This document shows positions 1 to 10,424 of a DNA stretch of 64,000 bases, piece after piece. The notes beneath the pieces are model-generated. The model saw only the letters and a program-made list of their open reading frames with translations. It was not told where the DNA came from and ran no database searches. Position numbers and translations under genes: made by a program. Source of the DNA: Krasilnikoviella flava (GTDB lineage: Bacteria > Actinomycetota > Actinomycetes > Actinomycetales > Cellulomonadaceae); NCBI RefSeq assembly GCF_900167525.1, contig NZ_FUZQ01000001.1:868001-932000 (forward strand), written 5' to 3'. Numbering within the stretch: position 1 is the stretch's first letter; every line of letters starts with the position of its first letter.

Positions 1-2055
<2,055 letters not shown>

Positions 2056-2160
2056 GTCACAACCTTCTGCTGGCCGGCCTCCGTCTCTCTCAACGGTCCG
2101 CCGGGGCTGGTGCTTGCCCGTCGATGGTAGTCGGCGTCCGCGGCTCGGACGAGGGCCGTC

Positions 2161-3085
2161 TCAGGTCGTGGCGCCCCGGCCCTGGGCGAGGAACGCGTCC
2201 AGCACCTCCAGGTGGTCGGAGACGGGGCCGGCGGCGACGAGCCCGCTGCCCGCGGCGAGCTCGCCCGCGGCAGGAGCCAGCGCCGCGCGCGCCCGCTCCG
2301 CGACCCGCCTGTCGCCCAGGTGGACCGCGGCCCGTCCCGCCAGCACCCACAGCGCCTCGATCAGCAGCCCCGGCGGCGGGTCCGGCACGCGGGCGAGCGC
2401 CCGTCGGGCGGCGGCGTCGTCCCGACCGGCGGCGAGCAGCGTCCATGGGGCGGCCCAGGAGGCGTACGACCCCGCGTCGCCCGGCGCCAGCCCCGCGCCC
2501 GCGTCCGCGCGCCCCCGACCCACCCGCAGGCACAGCAGCGCCAGTGTCTCCAACCCGGTCTCGAGGCCGGCCATGCCGGTGCCCTCCAGCCCGGCCGTCG
2601 CCGCGCGTACGGCGGCCTCGACCTCGGCGTCGGGCGCCCCCTCGACCGCGGCGCCCACCGTGTCGGACCACGACGTGAGCACCTCGACCAGGGGGCGCTC
2701 GTGGTCGGCCGCGAGCCGCCGTGCGGACCCGGCGTGCCCGGCCGCCCCGGCCGTGTCCCCGAGCGCCGACCGGGCCTGCACCCGCACCAGGTGGCCGAGG
2801 ATCTCGTCCGTGGCCAGCCCGGCCCTCGCGGCCACGTCGACGAGCTCGGCGCCGACGGCGTCCCGCATCGGCGCGAGCCCGGCGCGCCCGCAGGCGTGCA
2901 GGGTCGCCGCGCCGAGGGCGCGCGCGAGCGTCGCCGGGTCGCCCGTGCGGCGCGCCAGCGCCACCGACTCGTCGGCCGCCGCGGGCCCGGCGCTCCCCGG
3001 CGAGCCGCGCAGCTCCGTGGCGAGCACGGCCAGCAGGCGCGACCGGGTGCGTTCCGGTGCGCCGGTCGGGGGAGGCGGTGCCGTC
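2161..3085 (-). pseudogene. BTAD/AfsR-type transcriptional regulator, C-terminal remnant (5' half deleted)
   Basis: About 300 codons resemble the C-terminal helical-repeat region of large BTAD-domain (AfsR/SARP-like) regulators: TRSRLLAVLATELRG, SVALARRTGDPATLARAL, LGHLVRVQARSALGD, and a normal C-terminus near HLEVLDAFLAQG. No start codon, DNA-binding domain, BTAD or ATPase part is present. Upstream, the same frame becomes antisense to the hydrolase remnant at about 3065-3095, so the edge given is approximate. In other actinobacteria such regulators lie divergent from an alpha/beta hydrolase, exactly the other remnant here. Recognition is from memory of the family, not a search. Confidence 0.7.
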
Positions 3086-3348
3086 GATCGATCGTCGCCG
3101 ACTATCGCGCGTCGGCCGGGATCGACGTCGGGCACGACCGCGCCGACCGCGACGCGGGACGACGCCTGGCCATGCCGGTGACCGTCGTGCAGCAGGACTG
3201 GGGCTCGATGCTCGGCTACGACGCCGCCGGCCTGTGGCGCGCGTGGGCCCCCGACCTCGACCACCGCTCGACCGCCGCCGGCCACTTCATGGCCGAGAGC
3301 GCGCCCGAGGAGATCCTGGCCGCGCTGCGCGACCTGCTCGCGCGCTGA
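3085..3348 (+). pseudogene. Alpha/beta hydrolase (haloacetate dehalogenase-like), C-terminal remnant
   Basis: About 85 codons read as the C-terminus of an alpha/beta-fold hydrolase: VADYRASAGIDVGHD, AMPVTVVQQDWGS, LWRAWAPDLDH, then AGHFMAESAPEEI with the catalytic His and a normal stop at 3348. The N-terminal half with the nucleophile elbow and oxyanion loop is absent. Its left edge meets the 5' edge of the reverse-strand regulator remnant, so one deletion probably removed both gene starts and the shared promoter region. No start codon or ribosome site supports expression of the fragment. Confidence 0.72.
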
Positions 3349-3392
3349 CCCCCCCCGCCGTCGCCCCGGCGGCCTTCGCCGCGGGCGGCGGC

Positions 3393-4175
3393 TCAGGACC
3401 GCCAGTCGTGCCAGACGTCGTAGCCGAGCTTGACGATGAGGGCGCCCACCACGACGACGAAGATGACCCGCACGAAGGCGCTGCCCTTGGCGACCGCCAT
3501 CCGCGCACCGATGTAGGCGCCCACGAGGTTGGCCGCGCCGATCATGAGCCCCAGGCCCCACAGCACGGCGCCGTGCGGCACGAAGAACAGCAGCGCGCCG
3601 AGGTTGGTGGCGAAGTTCGTGATCTTCGCCAGCGCCGACGCCGGCAGGAACGCGTAGCCCAGCACGCTCACCAGCGCGATGACGAGGAACGTGCCCGTGC
3701 CCGGGCCGAGCAGGCCGTCGTAGGCGCCGATGACGAGGCCGATGCCGGCGGCCGTCCAGCGGTGCCGGTTGCCCTCCCAGCGCAGGTTGTCGTGCGCGCC
3801 GAGCTTGGGCTTCAGGACGGTGTAGGTCGCCACGCCGATGAGCACCACGAGGATGATCGGTTTGAACAGCTCGGCGGGGATGCGGCTCGCGAGCGCGGCG
3901 CCGCCGAACGCCCCGACCAGCGCCGCGACCGCCATGGGGCCGGCCGTCGTGAGGTCCGGGCCCACCCGCCGGTAGTAGGTGATCGCGCTGGTCGACGTGC
4001 CCATGATCGAGCCCAGCTTGTTGGTGGCCAGCGCCTGCACCGGCGAGATGCCCGGCACCAGCAGCAGCGCGGGGAGCTGGATCAGCCCACCGCCGCCCAC
4101 GACGGCGTCGACCCAGCCGGCGGTGAGCCCGGCGAGGACGAGCAGCACGATGGTGAGGGTGTCGAGGTCGGGCAC
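3393..4175 (-). CDS. TSUP-family (TauE/SafE) membrane transporter
   Basis: Probable exporter/permease of sulfur-containing organic anions in the cytoplasmic membrane; the substrate is unknown. The 260-residue protein starts at GTG (VPDLDTLTIVLLV) and has about eight hydrophobic helices in the two-repeat TSUP layout. The family motifs are GWVDAVVGGGGLIQLPALLL near residue 20 and IGAYDGLLGPGTGTF near 155. CAAGAT lies 7 nt before the GTG and may be a leaderless -10 box, supporting this start. Divergent from the SRPBCC gene, with only 15 bp between the starts. Confidence 0.85.
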   Translation of the reverse strand: MPDLDTLTIVLLVLAGLTAGWVDAVVGGGGLIQLPALLLVPGISPVQALATNKLGSIMGTSTSAITYYRRVGPDLTTAGPMAVAALVGAFGGAALASRIPAELFKPIILVVLIGVATYTVLKPKLGAHDNLRWEGNRHRWTAAGIGLVIGAYDGLLGPGTGTFLVIALVSVLGYAFLPASALAKITNFATNLGALLFFVPHGAVLWGLGLMIGAANLVGAYIGARMAVAKGSAFVRVIFVVVVGALIVKLGYDVWHDWRS

Positions 4176-4190
4176 GCCGGAGATCTTGTC

Positions 4191-4784
4191 ATGCCGACCG
4201 CGGCCCCTGCCCGCCCCACCTCCCGTCGCCGGCGGTGCCGTGCCACCCTGGGAAGCAGGACCGACCAGGACCGCCCCGGCGTCGCGGCGACCGGCACGGT
4301 CGAGCACGGGGCGGGCGGGCCGGAGCTCGTGCTCACCCGGGTGTTCGGTGCCGCCGCGCCGGACGTGTGGGCGAGCCTCACCGAGCCGGCCCCGCTCGAA
4401 CGGTGGATCGGCCGGTGGGAGGGCGACCCGGCGACGGGCCGGGTCCAGTTCTTCATGACCGCGGAGAGCGCGGACGCCGAGCCGGGAGACTGCACCATCC
4501 TGCGGTGCGAGCCGCCGCACGGGTACACGGTCGAGACGGCGACGGCGGTCGGGGTCTGGCACTTGGCGGTCGAGCTCGCGGAGTCCGGCGGGGCGACGAC
4601 CCTGACGTTCCGGCACCTGCTCGGCCCGGACGACGACGCCGCCTCGATCGGGCCCGGCTGGGAGTACTACCTCGACCGGCTCGTCGCGGTGCGCTCAGGG
4701 CGTCCGGCGGACACGGTGGAGTGGGAGTCGTACTACCCGGCACAGCGCGAGCACTACGCCCGGGCGGCGGGCGCCGGGGCGTGA
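4191..4784 (+). CDS. SRPBCC / AHSA1-like domain protein
   Basis: A START-like fold protein of the activator-of-Hsp90 N-terminal (AHSA1) type. Typical segments are LTRVFGAAAPDVWASLTEP, RWIGRWEGDP, WHLAVELAES and TTLTFRHLL. The function is unknown; many relatives bind hydrophobic ligands. The ATG at 4191 is the only standard start in frame. The first 35 residues it adds (TSRRRRCR...) look unlike coding sequence, and clear homology begins near GTVEHGAGG at about 4295, so the true start may be a non-standard codon downstream. It ends 4 bp before the convergent DUF5063 gene. Confidence 0.75.
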   Translation: MPTAAPARPTSRRRRCRATLGSRTDQDRPGVAATGTVEHGAGGPELVLTRVFGAAAPDVWASLTEPAPLERWIGRWEGDPATGRVQFFMTAESADAEPGDCTILRCEPPHGYTVETATAVGVWHLAVELAESGGATTLTFRHLLGPDDDAASIGPGWEYYLDRLVAVRSGRPADTVEWESYYPAQREHYARAAGAGA

Positions 4785-4788
4785 CCGC

Positions 4789-5358
4789 TCAGGAGTGCAG
4801 CGCGTCGTACTCCGCCTCGGCGGCGACATCGTCCTCGACGTCGAGGCGCAGGTGCGCGAGCACGCCCTGCAGCACGCGCAGCGCCGACGACGCACGCTCG
4901 CCCCACGAGGACAGGTAGCTGAACTGCCACCACCACAGCCCCTCGAGCTCGTGCCCGTCGTCGAAATGCTGCAGGCCCTTCGCGATCTCCTCGGCGACGC
5001 ACGCCAGGTCGCCGGACAGGGTGGCGGGCGCGACGTCGGCGCTCAGCGCCGGGTCGGACACCTCGACGTAGTCGTCGAAACCGTCGAACATCTTCGCGAG
5101 CGCGTCGCGCAGCGGGTCGACGTCCGTCTCCGGGCCGGCGTCGGGCTCCCACCGCTCGGCGGGGACGACGTCGACGATCGCGGCGAGCCGCGCGCCGGCG
5201 GCCAGCAGGTCCGACGTGGCGAGGATGAGCAGCGAGAGCTCGGCTCCCGGCGCCGCGCCGGACGCGACCTGCGTCGTCGTCGACAGGAACACGCGTGCCT
5301 GCGCCGACATCTGCTCGGCGACGTCCCGGAACTCGGATCCAGCCTCGATCTCCCCCAC
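4789..5358 (-). CDS. DUF5063 family protein
   Basis: 189 residues, acidic and helical, starting MGEIEAGSEFRDVAEQMS, with a Trp-rich block (GLWWWQFSYLSSWGERASSALRVLQ) near residue 140. It is the actinobacterial DUF5063 protein normally found immediately downstream of recR, as here (36 bp gap, same strand). No catalytic motif is recognised and its function is unknown. The conserved linkage suggests co-expression with recombination/replication genes. Confidence 0.85.
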   Translation of the reverse strand: MGEIEAGSEFRDVAEQMSAQARVFLSTTTQVASGAAPGAELSLLILATSDLLAAGARLAAIVDVVPAERWEPDAGPETDVDPLRDALAKMFDGFDDYVEVSDPALSADVAPATLSGDLACVAEEIAKGLQHFDDGHELEGLWWWQFSYLSSWGERASSALRVLQGVLAHLRLDVEDDVAAEAEYDALHS

Positions 5359-5394
5359 GACCTGCTCCCTCCTACCGTGCCGGACGGCGGCCGG

Positions 5395-5994
5395 TCAGCC
5401 GCCGACCACCCGCCGGCCCTCGAACGCGCGTCCCAGGGTCACCTCGTCCGCGTACTCCAAGTCTCCCCCGACGGGCAGCCCCGACGCGAGGCGGGACACG
5501 GTGACGCCCATCGGGGCGATGAGCCGCGACAGGTAGGTGGCCGTGGCCTCGCCCTCGATGTTCGGGTCGGTGGCGAGGATGACCTCGGTGACCGTGCGGT
5601 CGGCCAGGCGCGTCATGAGCTGGCTGATGCGCAGGTCGTCGGGGCCGACGTTCTCGATCGGGTTGATGGCGCCGCCGAGCACGTGGTACTTGCCGCGGAA
5701 CTCGCGGGTGCGCTCGATCGCGACGACGTCCTTCGGCTCCTCGACCACGCAGATCACGTCGTCGGAACGGCGCGGGTCGGTGCAGATGCGGCACGTCGGG
5801 GATTCCGCGACGTTGCCGCACGTCTCGCAGAACTGCACGCGCGCCTTCACCTCGGTGAGCGCGTCGGCGAGCCGGCGCACGTCGGCGGCGTCCGCCGCGA
5901 GCAGGTGGAACGCGATGCGCTGCGCGCTCTTGGGCCCGACGCCGGGGAGGCGGCCGAGCTCGTCGATCAGGTCCTGGACTGCGCCCTCGTACAC
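5395..5994 (-). CDS. recR: Recombination protein RecR
   Basis: RecFOR-pathway DNA clamp that helps load RecA at single-strand gaps. 199 residues, the standard length, starting at GTG ([18 protein letters not shown]). A helix-hairpin-helix motif ([13 protein letters not shown]) is near residue 15. A zinc finger CETCG...CRIC follows near residues 55-70, then a Toprim domain ([14 protein letters not shown], then [14 protein letters not shown]). TAGGCT eight bases before the GTG looks like a leaderless -10 box. A longer in-frame ATG at 6036 adds residues not seen in the family, so GTG is preferred. Confidence 0.95.
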   Translation of the reverse strand: MYEGAVQDLIDELGRLPGVGPKSAQRIAFHLLAADAADVRRLADALTEVKARVQFCETCGNVAESPTCRICTDPRRSDDVICVVEEPKDVVAIERTREFRGKYHVLGGAINPIENVGPDDLRISQLMTRLADRTVTEVILATDPNIEGEATATYLSRLIAPMGVTVSRLASGLPVGGDLEYADEVTLGRAFEGRRVVGG

Positions 5995-6002
5995 GAGGGT
6001 CC

Positions 6003-6008
6003 AGCCTA
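6003..6008 (-). promoter_or_regulatory. Putative leaderless -10 box (TAGGCT) of recR
   Basis: TAGGCT on the minus strand, 8 nt before the GTG start of recR, at the spacing seen for many genes in this window. Supports transcription starting at or next to the start codon. Confidence 0.45.
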
Positions 6009-6073
6009 CGACCCGCCGCCCACAGCCGGGGCCCACCGGGCCGGGCGGAACCCGCCGGGGCCGCCCGGGCGGG

Positions 6074-6508
6074 TCAGCCCGCGAGCCCGCCGATCAGGAC
6101 GCCCAGGCCGACCAGCCCGAAGAGGATCCCGACCCCGAGGAGCACGCCGGACGTGAGCCCGTCGCGCCAGTCGCCGACGAGGACAGGCGTCGCGGTGTCG
6201 TCGGCGGGGTCGTACCAGACCTGCATCGGGCTGCCCTTGCGCGGCGGGAAGATCGTCTTGACGCTCGAGCGGGCCTTGCGCTCCTGCCCGTCCCGGTCGC
6301 GGAACGACACCGACGTGAAGGACGCGTTGCTCTCCGAGCGGCGGTTGCGGATGCTGCCGGCCACCGTGCCGGTCACCACCTCGCCGCGCGTCTGCCGCTG
6401 CTGCGTCTCCTCGCGCCGTCGCGCACGCTGCCTGCTCGCGACGGTGAGCATGACCGCGGCCGCGATCAGGAACACGCCACCGAGGATGATCGGTGCCCAG
6501 GTCTCCAC
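6074..6508 (-). CDS. DUF3592 membrane protein
   Basis: 144 residues starting at GTG ([11 protein letters not shown]). A membrane helix at residues 6-26 is followed by a basic stretch ([14 protein letters not shown]). A small beta domain comes next ([34 protein letters not shown]), then a C-terminal membrane helix ([19 protein letters not shown]). This is the DUF3592 arrangement of two membrane segments flanking a soluble domain whose VxYDP motif is typical. The role is unknown. AGAAGG 9 nt upstream supports the start. Confidence 0.78.
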   Translation of the reverse strand: METWAPIILGGVFLIAAAVMLTVASRQRARRREETQQRQTRGEVVTGTVAGSIRNRRSESNASFTSVSFRDRDGQERKARSSVKTIFPPRKGSPMQVWYDPADDTATPVLVGDWRDGLTSGVLLGVGILFGLVGLGVLIGGLAG

Positions 6509-6558
6509 GTCGTCCCACCTTCTCGTGCCATTTCCGACACTGCACCGTAGCGGACCGA

Positions 6559-7164
6559 TCAGACCCAGCCGTTCGCCCGCGCCAGGCGAGCCGCCTCGTG
6601 CCGGTTCGCGACGCCCAGCTTCGCGACCGCCGACGAGAGGTAGTTGCGCACGGTGCCCGGCGCGAGCGCCGCGCGCTCGGCGATCTCCTCGACGGGCGCG
6701 CCGTCGGCCGCCAGCTCGAGCACGTCCGCCTCCCGGGCGGTCAGCGGCGAGTCGCCCGCGGAGATGGCGTCGGCGGCGAGCTCCGGGTCCACGTACCGGC
6801 CGCCGGCGGCCACCTGCCGCACCGCGGCGGCCAGCACCGCGGCGGACGCCGACTTGGGCAGGAACGCCCGCACCCCGACGGCGAGCGCCTTCTTGAGGTA
6901 GCCGGGGCGACCGTGGCTGGTGACGATCGCGACCGCGCACCCGGGGACGGCGGAGCGCACCCGCTCGGCGACCTCGATGCCGTCGGCGCCGGGCATCTGC
7001 AGGTCGAGCACCGCGACGTCGGGCCGGTGCCGCTCGATCGCGGCGACGGCCTCCGGGCCCGTGCCCGCCACCGCCACGACCTCCAGGTCGTCCTCGAGGT
7101 CGAGGAGCTGGGCGACGGCGTCGCGGATCAGGGTCTCGTCATCGGCGAGCACGACACGGATCAT
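6559..7164 (-). CDS. LuxR/NarL-family response regulator
   Basis: Two-component output protein, 201 residues. The receiver domain has the acidic pair (LADDE), phospho-acceptor Asp near residue 54 (VAVLDLQMPG), Thr (IVTSHG) and Lys (FLPKSAS). It is followed by a LuxR-type helix-turn-helix (LTAREADVLELAADG...LAPGTVRNYLSSAVAKLG). Its ATG overlaps the kinase stop codon (ATGA), so the two are translationally coupled. Its likely targets are the ABC exporter genes upstream in the same operon. Confidence 0.93.
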   Translation of the reverse strand: MIRVVLADDETLIRDAVAQLLDLEDDLEVVAVAGTGPEAVAAIERHRPDVAVLDLQMPGADGIEVAERVRSAVPGCAVAIVTSHGRPGYLKKALAVGVRAFLPKSASAAVLAAAVRQVAAGGRYVDPELAADAISAGDSPLTAREADVLELAADGAPVEEIAERAALAPGTVRNYLSSAVAKLGVANRHEAARLARANGWV

Positions 7165-8477
7165 GCGGCGGCCTCCTTCGTCAGGTCGTGGGTCCCGGGG
7201 GCGGGCACGCAGGCGGTGAGGACGAAACGGTCGCCACGGGTCGCCGTGTCGAGCGACCCGCCGACGGCGGCGAGCCGCTCGCGCAGACCGACCAGCCCCG
7301 CGCCCCCGCCCGGCGAACCTGTACGGCCGCGGACCCCGTCGTTGGTCACGGTGAGCGCCAGGACCCGGGCGTCGTCGCCCGCGCTCTCGGTGAGGTCGAT
7401 CCGGCACTCGCGGGCGTCCGAGTGGCGCACGATGTTGGTGACGCCCTCGCGCACCACCCACGCCAGTGCCTCGACCTGCGGGGCGGCGAGGTGCGGCACG
7501 TCGCCGACGACCCGCACGGTCACGCCGGCGGCGCGCAGCACCGACCGGGCGCCGTCGAGCTCGGTGGCCAGGTCGGCGGCGCGGTAGCCCGCGACCACGC
7601 CGCGCACCTCGCGCAACGACTCCTGCGCCAGGGTGCGCACCTCGTCCATCTGGTCGGCGCCGCGCAGGTCGCCCCGGCGGGCCAGCGCCGCGGCGAGCTC
7701 GGACTTCACGGCCACCGCCGACAGAGCGCGCCCGACGACGTCGTGCATGTCGCGGGCGATGCGCAGCCGCTCCTCGGCGACGGCGAGGCGCGCGGCCACC
7801 CCGCGGGCGTCGTCGAGCCGGCGGACCACCTCGACCATCCACATCGACATCCGCACGGTCCCGGCCCAGAAGAGCGTGAACACGAGGGCCAGGAGCCCGG
7901 CGAGCACGGCGGCTGCGGTCGGCTCGATGCCGGCGGTCGCGCGCAGGGTCGCGACCGTGACGGCGACGACGACCCCGCACCCGGCGACCCGCCAGGGCGG
8001 GGAGGCGACGGCGAGGGCGCCGCACGTCGCCGCGCCGCCGACGGCGACCATCACGCTGCGCGGGTCGTCGAGCATGCCTCCGTCCGCGGACACCGGCAGC
8101 GTCGCCACCGTCACCACCACGAGGGCCGCCGTCGCGACCAGCAGGGCGAGCACCACGGGGCGGGGCCGCCACCCGGACCACAGCGGGCCGTCGAACCCGG
8201 CGTGCACGGTGGCCAGGCAGAGGCTCGTGTGCACCAGCGCGGCGACGACGAGCAGCGTCCCGCCAGCGCCGGACGGAGCCACCTCGAGCCGGGAGAGCGC
8301 CGCCACCGCGTAGAGGTAGAAGAACGGCTCGAAGAGCACGAAGAGGTAGAGGCTCACGCGGGTGTACAGCTCGACCCCGCGCGCACCCCCGATGCGGGCC
8401 GTGGCGGGCGACAGGTCGGGCGTCACGGGTGCCAGCCTGCCACGGCCCGCACGGGCGGGGGCGTCCGGGTGGGTCAC
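7161..8477 (-). CDS. Membrane sensor histidine kinase (HisKA_3 type)
   Basis: Five or six hydrophobic helices in the first 200 residues are followed by a dimerisation/phosphoacceptor helix with the His in RIARDMHDVVGRALSAVAVK. An HATPase domain (EALAWVVREGVTNIVRHSDA and GGAGLVGLRERL) ends the protein. The start is placed at the GTG overlapping the permease stop by 4 bp (438 residues). A second GTG at 8426 (VTPDLSPAT) has a CAGGCT box 7 nt upstream and could be used instead, giving 421 residues. Forms a DesK/LiaS-like pair with the downstream regulator, possibly sensing membrane or antibiotic stress together with the exporter. Confidence 0.9.
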   Translation of the reverse strand: MTHPDAPARAGRGRLAPVTPDLSPATARIGGARGVELYTRVSLYLFVLFEPFFYLYAVAALSRLEVAPSGAGGTLLVVAALVHTSLCLATVHAGFDGPLWSGWRPRPVVLALLVATAALVVVTVATLPVSADGGMLDDPRSVMVAVGGAATCGALAVASPPWRVAGCGVVVAVTVATLRATAGIEPTAAAVLAGLLALVFTLFWAGTVRMSMWMVEVVRRLDDARGVAARLAVAEERLRIARDMHDVVGRALSAVAVKSELAAALARRGDLRGADQMDEVRTLAQESLREVRGVVAGYRAADLATELDGARSVLRAAGVTVRVVGDVPHLAAPQVEALAWVVREGVTNIVRHSDARECRIDLTESAGDDARVLALTVTNDGVRGRTGSPGGGAGLVGLRERLAAVGGSLDTATRGDRFVLTACVPAPGTHDLTKEAAA

Positions 8478-9325
8478 CGACGCGGCTCCCACCGCATCCA
8501 GCGCCGGCAGGCGAGCACGCCGAGCGCCGTCCATGCCGCGAGCACGGCCACCGGCACCACGGCGGCGCCGAACGTCTCGGCGAACGACAGGACCTGGCCC
8601 TCGCCGTCGAGCCCGCCCGCGCCGAGCAGCATGAGGTCCGTGATCGGGCGCAACGGCGTGAACGTGCCGATCGTGCCGAGCACGCCCGTCGTCGCGCCCG
8701 GACCGCCGAACAGCCCGGCGAACGGGATCGCGACGATCAGCAGCGGCAACGTCGTGAGCTGCGCCGACTCGACCGTGCGGGACAGCCCCGACGTGGCGCC
8801 CGCAAGCACGGTGAGCATGAGGGCACCGCCGAGCACCGCGACCACCATCAGCAGCGGGTTGACGAAGGCGGGCGGTTCGAGGAACACCGACACCGCGACG
8901 ATGCCGAGCACCGTCTGCGCCAGCGCGACCGCGACCGCCGGGACGGCGGTGCCCGTGAGGATCTCCGCCCGGGAGCACTCCCCCACGAGGTACCGCTTCA
9001 GCACCAGCTCCTCGCGCCGCGCCACGAACGCGACGGTCAGGTTGTAGTAGACGACGAACGCGAGCGCCATGAACGTCAGCAGGTTCAGCAGCACGGCGCC
9101 CGTCGTGGCGGCGGCCTCGTCGCCGATGCCGCCGATCGTGGCGAACAGCCCGACCGTCATCGGCGGCAGGGCAAGGGCGTTGAACAGGGCGGTGCGGTTG
9201 CGCACGAGCAGCTGCAGCTCGGCGCGCGCCAGCGCCGAGACGCGCCGCACGCTGCCGCGCCCGCCCGCGGCGGGGGCCGGACGACGCCGGGCGACCGGGG
9301 TCGCGGAGGTGGGGACGGTGCTCAT
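8474..9325 (-). CDS. ABC-2 type exporter permease
   Basis: 283 residues, starting MSTVPTSATPVARRR, with six hydrophobic segments after a soluble N-terminus (LARAELQLLVRNRTALFNAL). This is the pattern of ABC-2 permeases such as those for antibiotics or lipids. It is encoded between the ATPase (ATGA overlap at 9322-9325) and the histidine kinase (GTGA overlap at 8474-8477), so a single transcript encodes ATPase, permease, kinase and regulator. The substrate cannot be told from the sequence. Confidence 0.88.
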   Translation of the reverse strand: MSTVPTSATPVARRRPAPAAGGRGSVRRVSALARAELQLLVRNRTALFNALALPPMTVGLFATIGGIGDEAAATTGAVLLNLLTFMALAFVVYYNLTVAFVARREELVLKRYLVGECSRAEILTGTAVPAVAVALAQTVLGIVAVSVFLEPPAFVNPLLMVVAVLGGALMLTVLAGATSGLSRTVESAQLTTLPLLIVAIPFAGLFGGPGATTGVLGTIGTFTPLRPITDLMLLGAGGLDGEGQVLSFAETFGAAVVPVAVLAAWTALGVLACRRWMRWEPRR

Positions 9326-10302
9326 GCTGCGGCCTCCTCGGCGCGGGTGCGGGTGCCGTCGTCGGTGTCGCCGGGGGCGGCGTCGAGGGCGAGGAACGCC
9401 TGCTCGAGCGACGCCGACCGGGCGTCCAGGTCGTCGAGCCGCAGGTGCCGGGCGTCGGCCCACTGCAGCAGGGTGAACAGGTCGTCCTGCAGCCGGGTGG
9501 TGCGCAACCGCACCCGGCCGGTGCGGTCGACGTCGGGGGTGCCGACCACGCCGGCCAGGGCGGGCAGGTCCGCGGCCGTGGGCGTCACCTGGCGGCCGCC
9601 GTCGTTGCGCACGACGAGCTCGACGACGGCCGGCTCGGTGGCGACGACGTCCGCGACCGACCCCGAGCGCACGACCCTGCCCGCCTTCATGATCGCGATG
9701 CGGTCGGCGAGCTGCTCCGCCTCCTCCAGGTAATGGGTGGTGAGCAGCACCGTGGTGCCGGCGTCGAGCATCCCCTGCACGAGCCCCCAGGTGGCGCGCC
9801 GGCTCTCCGGGTCGAGCCCGGTCGTGGGCTCGTCGAGGAAGAGCACCTCGGGGTCGCCCATCGTGGCGAGCGCGAGGTCGAGGCGCCGCTTCTCCCCGCC
9901 CGACAGGCTGGCCACGCGCACGTCGGCGCGGTGGTCGAGCCCGACGGCACCGAGCACGTCGGCCGGCGGGCGCGCGCGGGTCAGCGTGCCCGCCCAGGTG
10001 CGGGCCGTCTCGGCGACGGTGAGGTCGCCGGAGAACCCGGCGCTCTGCAGCATGATCCCGAGGGAGCCGACGACCTGCCGCCGCTCGCGGTACGGGTCAC
10101 GACCGAGCACCCGGACCGTGCCGCCGTCGGCGGGCGCGAGCCCCTCGACGAGCTCCACGAACGACGTCTTGCCCGCCCCGTTGGTGCCGAGCAGGGCGAC
10201 GAGCTCTCCGCGGTGGACGTCGAGGTCGACGCCGCGCACGGCTTCGAACGTGCCGTACCGGCGGCGTGCCCCGCGGACGTGGACGATGGGTTCCGCAGTC
10301 AT
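9322..10302 (-). CDS. ABC exporter ATP-binding protein (DrrA-like)
   Basis: ATPase of the adjoining ABC-2 exporter, 326 residues. Walker A is GTNGAGKTS near residue 40, signature SLSGGEKRR, Walker B VLFLDEPTTGLD and the switch His TTHYLEEAE. The C-terminal 80-residue extension is typical of DrrA-like subunits. The ATG at 10302 is preceded by GAGGG six bases upstream; an ATG at 10326 would add eight residues. First gene of a four-gene minus-strand operon extending to 6559. Confidence 0.92.
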   Translation of the reverse strand: MTAEPIVHVRGARRRYGTFEAVRGVDLDVHRGELVALLGTNGAGKTSFVELVEGLAPADGGTVRVLGRDPYRERRQVVGSLGIMLQSAGFSGDLTVAETARTWAGTLTRARPPADVLGAVGLDHRADVRVASLSGGEKRRLDLALATMGDPEVLFLDEPTTGLDPESRRATWGLVQGMLDAGTTVLLTTHYLEEAEQLADRIAIMKAGRVVRSGSVADVVATEPAVVELVVRNDGGRQVTPTAADLPALAGVVGTPDVDRTGRVRLRTTRLQDDLFTLLQWADARHLRLDDLDARSASLEQAFLALDAAPGDTDDGTRTRAEEAAA

Positions 10303-10369
10303 GCCTCCACCCTCGCCGCGGGACATCGGCGCAGGTAGTGCCGCCTCTCACCGGCTTTCGTGACGGGTG

Positions 10370-10384
10370 CACGGGACTCCCGTG
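10370..10384. promoter_or_regulatory. 15-bp palindrome in a divergent promoter region
   Basis: CACGGG-ACT-CCCGTG is a perfect inverted repeat between the divergent exporter operon and the NUDIX gene, flanked by two direct CGTGAC copies. It is a candidate operator for the exporter operon or the NUDIX gene; no binding protein can be assigned. Confidence 0.4.
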
Positions 10385-10412
10385 ACATCCGTCATGCCGG
10401 GCCCGGCTGCGG

Positions 10413-10418
10413 CAGGAT
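10413..10418 (+). promoter_or_regulatory. Putative leaderless -10 box (CAGGAT)
   Basis: CAGGAT lies 6 nt before the ATG of the NUDIX gene at 10425, where no Shine-Dalgarno sequence is visible. The spacing matches the leaderless pattern seen across the window. Confidence 0.4.
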
Positions 10419-10424
10419 GCTCTG

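Noticed and set aside
2721-4784. 687-codon plus-strand reading frame
   Set aside because: Crosses the regulator remnant, hydrolase remnant and TSUP gene in antisense; only its last part (SRPBCC) resembles a real protein.
7188-9047. 619-codon plus-strand frame opposite the kinase and permease
   Set aside because: His/Arg/Gly-rich antisense translation of clearly recognised minus-strand genes.
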